Source of the DNA: Aralia elata
Lineage: Eukaryota; Streptophyta; Magnoliopsida; Apiales; Araliaceae
Assembly: GCA_034770075.1 (NCBI GenBank)
Contig: CM068383.1
Span: 8,769,778 to 8,833,777, forward strand
Direction of reading: 5' to 3'
Length of the DNA: 64,000 bases
This document shows positions 61,460 through 64,000 of this stretch, piece by piece (within the stretch, counting starts at the first letter, position 1; every line of letters starts with the position of its first letter). The translations under genes were made by a program, and so were the position numbers. Under the pieces are notes generated by a model, which made no database searches, had not been told where the DNA came from, and saw nothing but the letters and a program-made list of their open reading frames with translations.

Positions 61460-64000
61460 TCAACTTGGTGTATAGATATCTCGTATACCCAACTTGAAAC
61501 ACAAGGGATGAAACATCTTACCACTAAGACCCTTAGTCAGAATATCAGCTAGCTGATGTTCTGTTTTTACAAAAGATAAGCAGATAAGACCACTGACTAA
61601 TTTTTCTTTGATGAAGTGTCGGTCAATCTCAATGTGTTTCGTTCTATCATGTTGTACCGGATCATTTGCAATACTAATGGCTGCCTTGTTATCACAAAAC
61701 AACTGCATAGGCCCTTTAGTTGAAACACCCAAATCTTCTAGCAAGGTTCGAAGCCACATTAGTTCACATATACCCAAGGCGATAGCTCGGTACTCAGCCT
61801 CAGTATTAGATCTTGCCACAACAGACTGTTTCTTACTACGCCAAGTAACAAGATTACCTCCAACAAATGAACAGTAGCCTGATGTAGATCGACGATCCTC
61901 TATAGAGCCAGCCCAATCTGAGTCGGAAAAAGCTTCGACTCTCATATGACCATGTGGTGCAAACAATAAACCTTTACCGGGTGCAGACTTGAGATACCTC
62001 AAAATTCTGTAAACGGTTTCCATATGACTTTGTCGAGGATCATGCATATATTGGCTGACTATACCCACAGCATAAGATATATTGGGTCTAGTATGAGACA
62101 GGTATATCAGTCGTCCCACTAAACGTTGATATCTTTCTCTATCAACAGTAGGTCCTGTGCCTCCTTCTAGATGATGATTAACTTCAATAGGAGAATCAAC
62201 AGGTTTACACCCTAGCATGCCAGTTTCTGTTAGGAGATCAAGAACATACTTTCGTTGAGATAGAAAAATTCCACTGGAAGATCTTGCAACTTCAATACCA
62301 AGGAAATATTTCAAGGTGCCCAGATCTTTGATTTCAAACTCTTTAGCCAGGCTTGCCTTGAGGTTAACTATCTCTTCTCTGTTATCCCCTGTCACTACAA
62401 TGTCATCAACATAAACAATAAGAATGACAGTCTTACCATTTATTTGTTTGACAAATAGAATGTGATCTGCTCGACTCTGTTTGTACTCAAGTTTTATCAT
62501 TGCTTTGTGGAATTTACCAAACCAGGCTCGAGGAGATTGCTTCAATCCATATAAAGCCTTTCGCAGTCTACAAACCTTTCCCTTGGTGACAGATGAGGCA
62601 AAACCAGAGGGTATTTCCATGTATACCTCTTCTTCTAGATCACCATGAAGAAATGCATTTTTCACATCCAATTGCTGAATATCCCAGCCAAAGTTTGCTG
62701 CACATGAGATTATGGTACGAACAGAGTTCATCTTCGCCACGGGAGCAAAAGTCTCCTGGTAATCAATCCCGTGAGTCTGAGTGTATCCTTTTGCAACTAG
62801 CCTGGCTTTGAGTCTTTCAACTGTCCCATCTGCCTTTTGTTTCACTGTATATACCCATTTGCAACCAACTGGTCTTTTCCCATAAGGAAGAGTAACTAGT
62901 TCTCAAGTATCATTCTTTTTCAGGGCATTCATCTCTTCTATCATAGCATGTTTCCATTTCTCGTTGCTAATTGCTTCTTTCCACCCCTGAGGAATAGATA
63001 TAGAGGACAAAGAAGAAACAAAGGAATGGTAGGATGCAGATAATTTATCATATGAAACAAAATTCGAGATAGGATGTTGTGTACAAGACCTGACACCTTT
63101 TCTAAGAGCAATAGGAATGTCAGTATCAGAAGAAGAACAAATAGGATCATGATTCATACCATTAGTATTACCAAGACTCGGTTCAGGGCAAGGTTGGTGT
63201 AGTGGTGCAGCAATGGTGACCTTATTCTTCCCTTTTCGACTATAGGTCCTCAACTCAGGCTCAGACTGTAACTATAACTCCCCCTGTGTAGCATTATCAG
63301 AAACAACAACAGGAGTAGAAGAAGATGGTATAGACTGTAACTGTAACTCCCCTTGTGTAGCATTATCAGAAACAACAACAGGAGTAGAAGAAGATGGTAT
63401 AATTATACTTGTATTTGTAATACCAATTTCAAAAGGAAACGTCTCCTCCTCATCAATAACATCCTCCCCCTGAGGAGACGGTGAAGAAGAATAAAAAGGT
63501 GCAGACTCCCAAAAAGTTACATCCCGAGTGACAAACACTTTGTGAGAAGGGGGATGAAAATATTTATAACCTTTTTGGGTTGAAGAATAACCAATAAAAA
63601 CACACCGAAGAGCTTTGGGATCTAATTTACCCCGAGTGGGGGATTTATCATGAACATAGCACACACATCCGAAAACTCGGGGCGAGGGAGAAGGAGTGGG
63701 TATGTGCTGGAGAAGGGAGATAGGACTTTTGTTTCCGAGGCTTCTAGACGAAAGGCGGTTCATAAGGAATGCCGCAGTCAGAACCGCATCACCCCATAAA
63801 AATTTAGGAGTGTTCATGGTAAACATAAGAGTGCGGGCAACTTCTAGGAGGTGTCGATTTTTCCTTTCTGCTACTCCATTTTGTTCTGGAGTTTTGACAC
63901 GGGAGGTTTGAAGAATGATGCCATGCCGGGAGAGGTAAGATTCAAAAGCATGATTATTACTGTATTCACGACCGTTATCACTATGAAGAATTTTGACTTT
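61460..64000 (-). pseudogene. Copia 2 pol (integrase, reverse transcriptase, RNase H), nearly intact
   Basis: From 64000 down to 61460 a single frame runs with two stops: a TAG at about 63272 in the spacer (TTA TAG where the repeat has TTA CAG) and a TGA at about 62903 (where Trp is expected before ELVTLP). The part in view gives the integrase end (LHSDNGREY and PEQNGVAERKNRHLLE). The KALRCVFIGYSSTQKGYKYFHP block and the Ser/Pro-rich spacer follow. Then come reverse transcriptase (ARLVAKGYTQTHGIDYQETF, QLDVKNAFLHGDLEEEVYM, YVDDIVVTGD) and RNase H (FSDSDWAGSIEDRRSTSGYC, LFCDNKAAISIA), ending TKGLSGKMFHPLCFKLGI. Two point changes are the only breaks seen, so the insertion is young. Confidence 0.9.
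63264..63401 (-). repeat. 69-bp tandem repeat in the Copia 2 integrase-RT spacer
   Basis: Two 69-bp units (63264-63332 and 63333-63401) differ at two or three bases. The minus strand encodes SSSTPVVVSDNATQGELQLQ repeated. Copia 1 has an independent variant of the repeat at about 34697-34790 (VVSDNSTQGEL). Confidence 0.9.

Larger units (their letters stand above)
61292..64000 (-). mobile_element. Copia LTR retrotransposon 2, antisense in intron 33, runs off the window
   Basis: A 161-bp LTR at 61292-61452 (TGTAGAATTTC...TTCTAACA) is followed by a purine tract (AGGGGGAG on the minus strand) and then RNase H, reverse transcriptase and integrase read on the minus strand. It is the same family as Copia 1: long stretches align nearly base for base (for example 61521-62440 with 33000-33830), but the LTR sequence differs. 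It starts 112 bp after the donor of exon 33. The 5' half lies beyond the window. Confidence 0.9.

Noticed and set aside
1..64000. CRISPR arrays, operons, rRNA or tRNA genes
   Set aside because: No spaced identical repeats, no rRNA core words, and no cloverleaf candidate other than the SINE head at 38758. The gene structure is eukaryotic.

Overview
This is nuclear DNA of a flowering plant, most likely a woody eudicot. The evidence is intron-rich genes with plant-specific homology (a chloroplast-type phospholipase A1, an RWD-RING ubiquitin ligase and an organellar glycyl-tRNA synthetase), AT-rich intergenic DNA with many microsatellites, and plant-type transposons (Copia, L1-type LINE, hAT, Mutator-like, a tRNA-derived SINE). 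The species cannot be named from the sequence alone.

Layout. Positions 1-2150 hold a minus-strand PLA1-I-gamma-like phospholipase relic. It carries a nonsense codon, a catalytic Ser-to-Leu change and a 3' frameshift. Positions 2150-8100 are gene-poor and AT-rich, with two MITEs, several microsatellites, a poly-G tract and local duplications. Positions 8101-16898 (minus) hold a complete seven-exon gene for an RNF25-like RWD/RING E3 ubiquitin ligase of 346 residues. Its large third intron contains LINE debris, a hAT element and a Mutator-like foldback element. A divergent intergenic region of about 0.86 kb (16899-17754) separates it from the main gene.

That main gene runs from 17755 past the last exon seen (61179). 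It encodes the bacterial-type, organelle-targeted glycyl-tRNA synthetase with fused alpha and beta subunits (Arabidopsis EDD1 type). I could place 33 exons encoding 977 residues in one uninterrupted frame. By comparison with the family, about 90 C-terminal residues lie beyond the window. Its introns are packed with transposons. Intron 1 holds a LINE interrupted by a hAT element, plus a 2.56 kb solo LTR. Intron 9 holds a whole Copia element interrupted by a hAT element, plus a SINE. Intron 12 holds a 4.4 kb hAT element with a decayed transposase. Intron 19 holds an inverted-repeat element and LINE debris. Intron 26 holds LINE debris and a hAT element 45 bp from the splice acceptor. Intron 33 holds a second Copia element that runs off the end of the window.

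The most notable pattern is a family of five hAT elements with near-identical GC-rich ends. Each has an 8-bp target duplication that can be read directly. One carries a broken DUF659/hAT transposase and the other four carry none. All other claims rest on reading frames, splice sites and target duplications seen in the sequence. Family identities come from remembered protein families, not from a database search.
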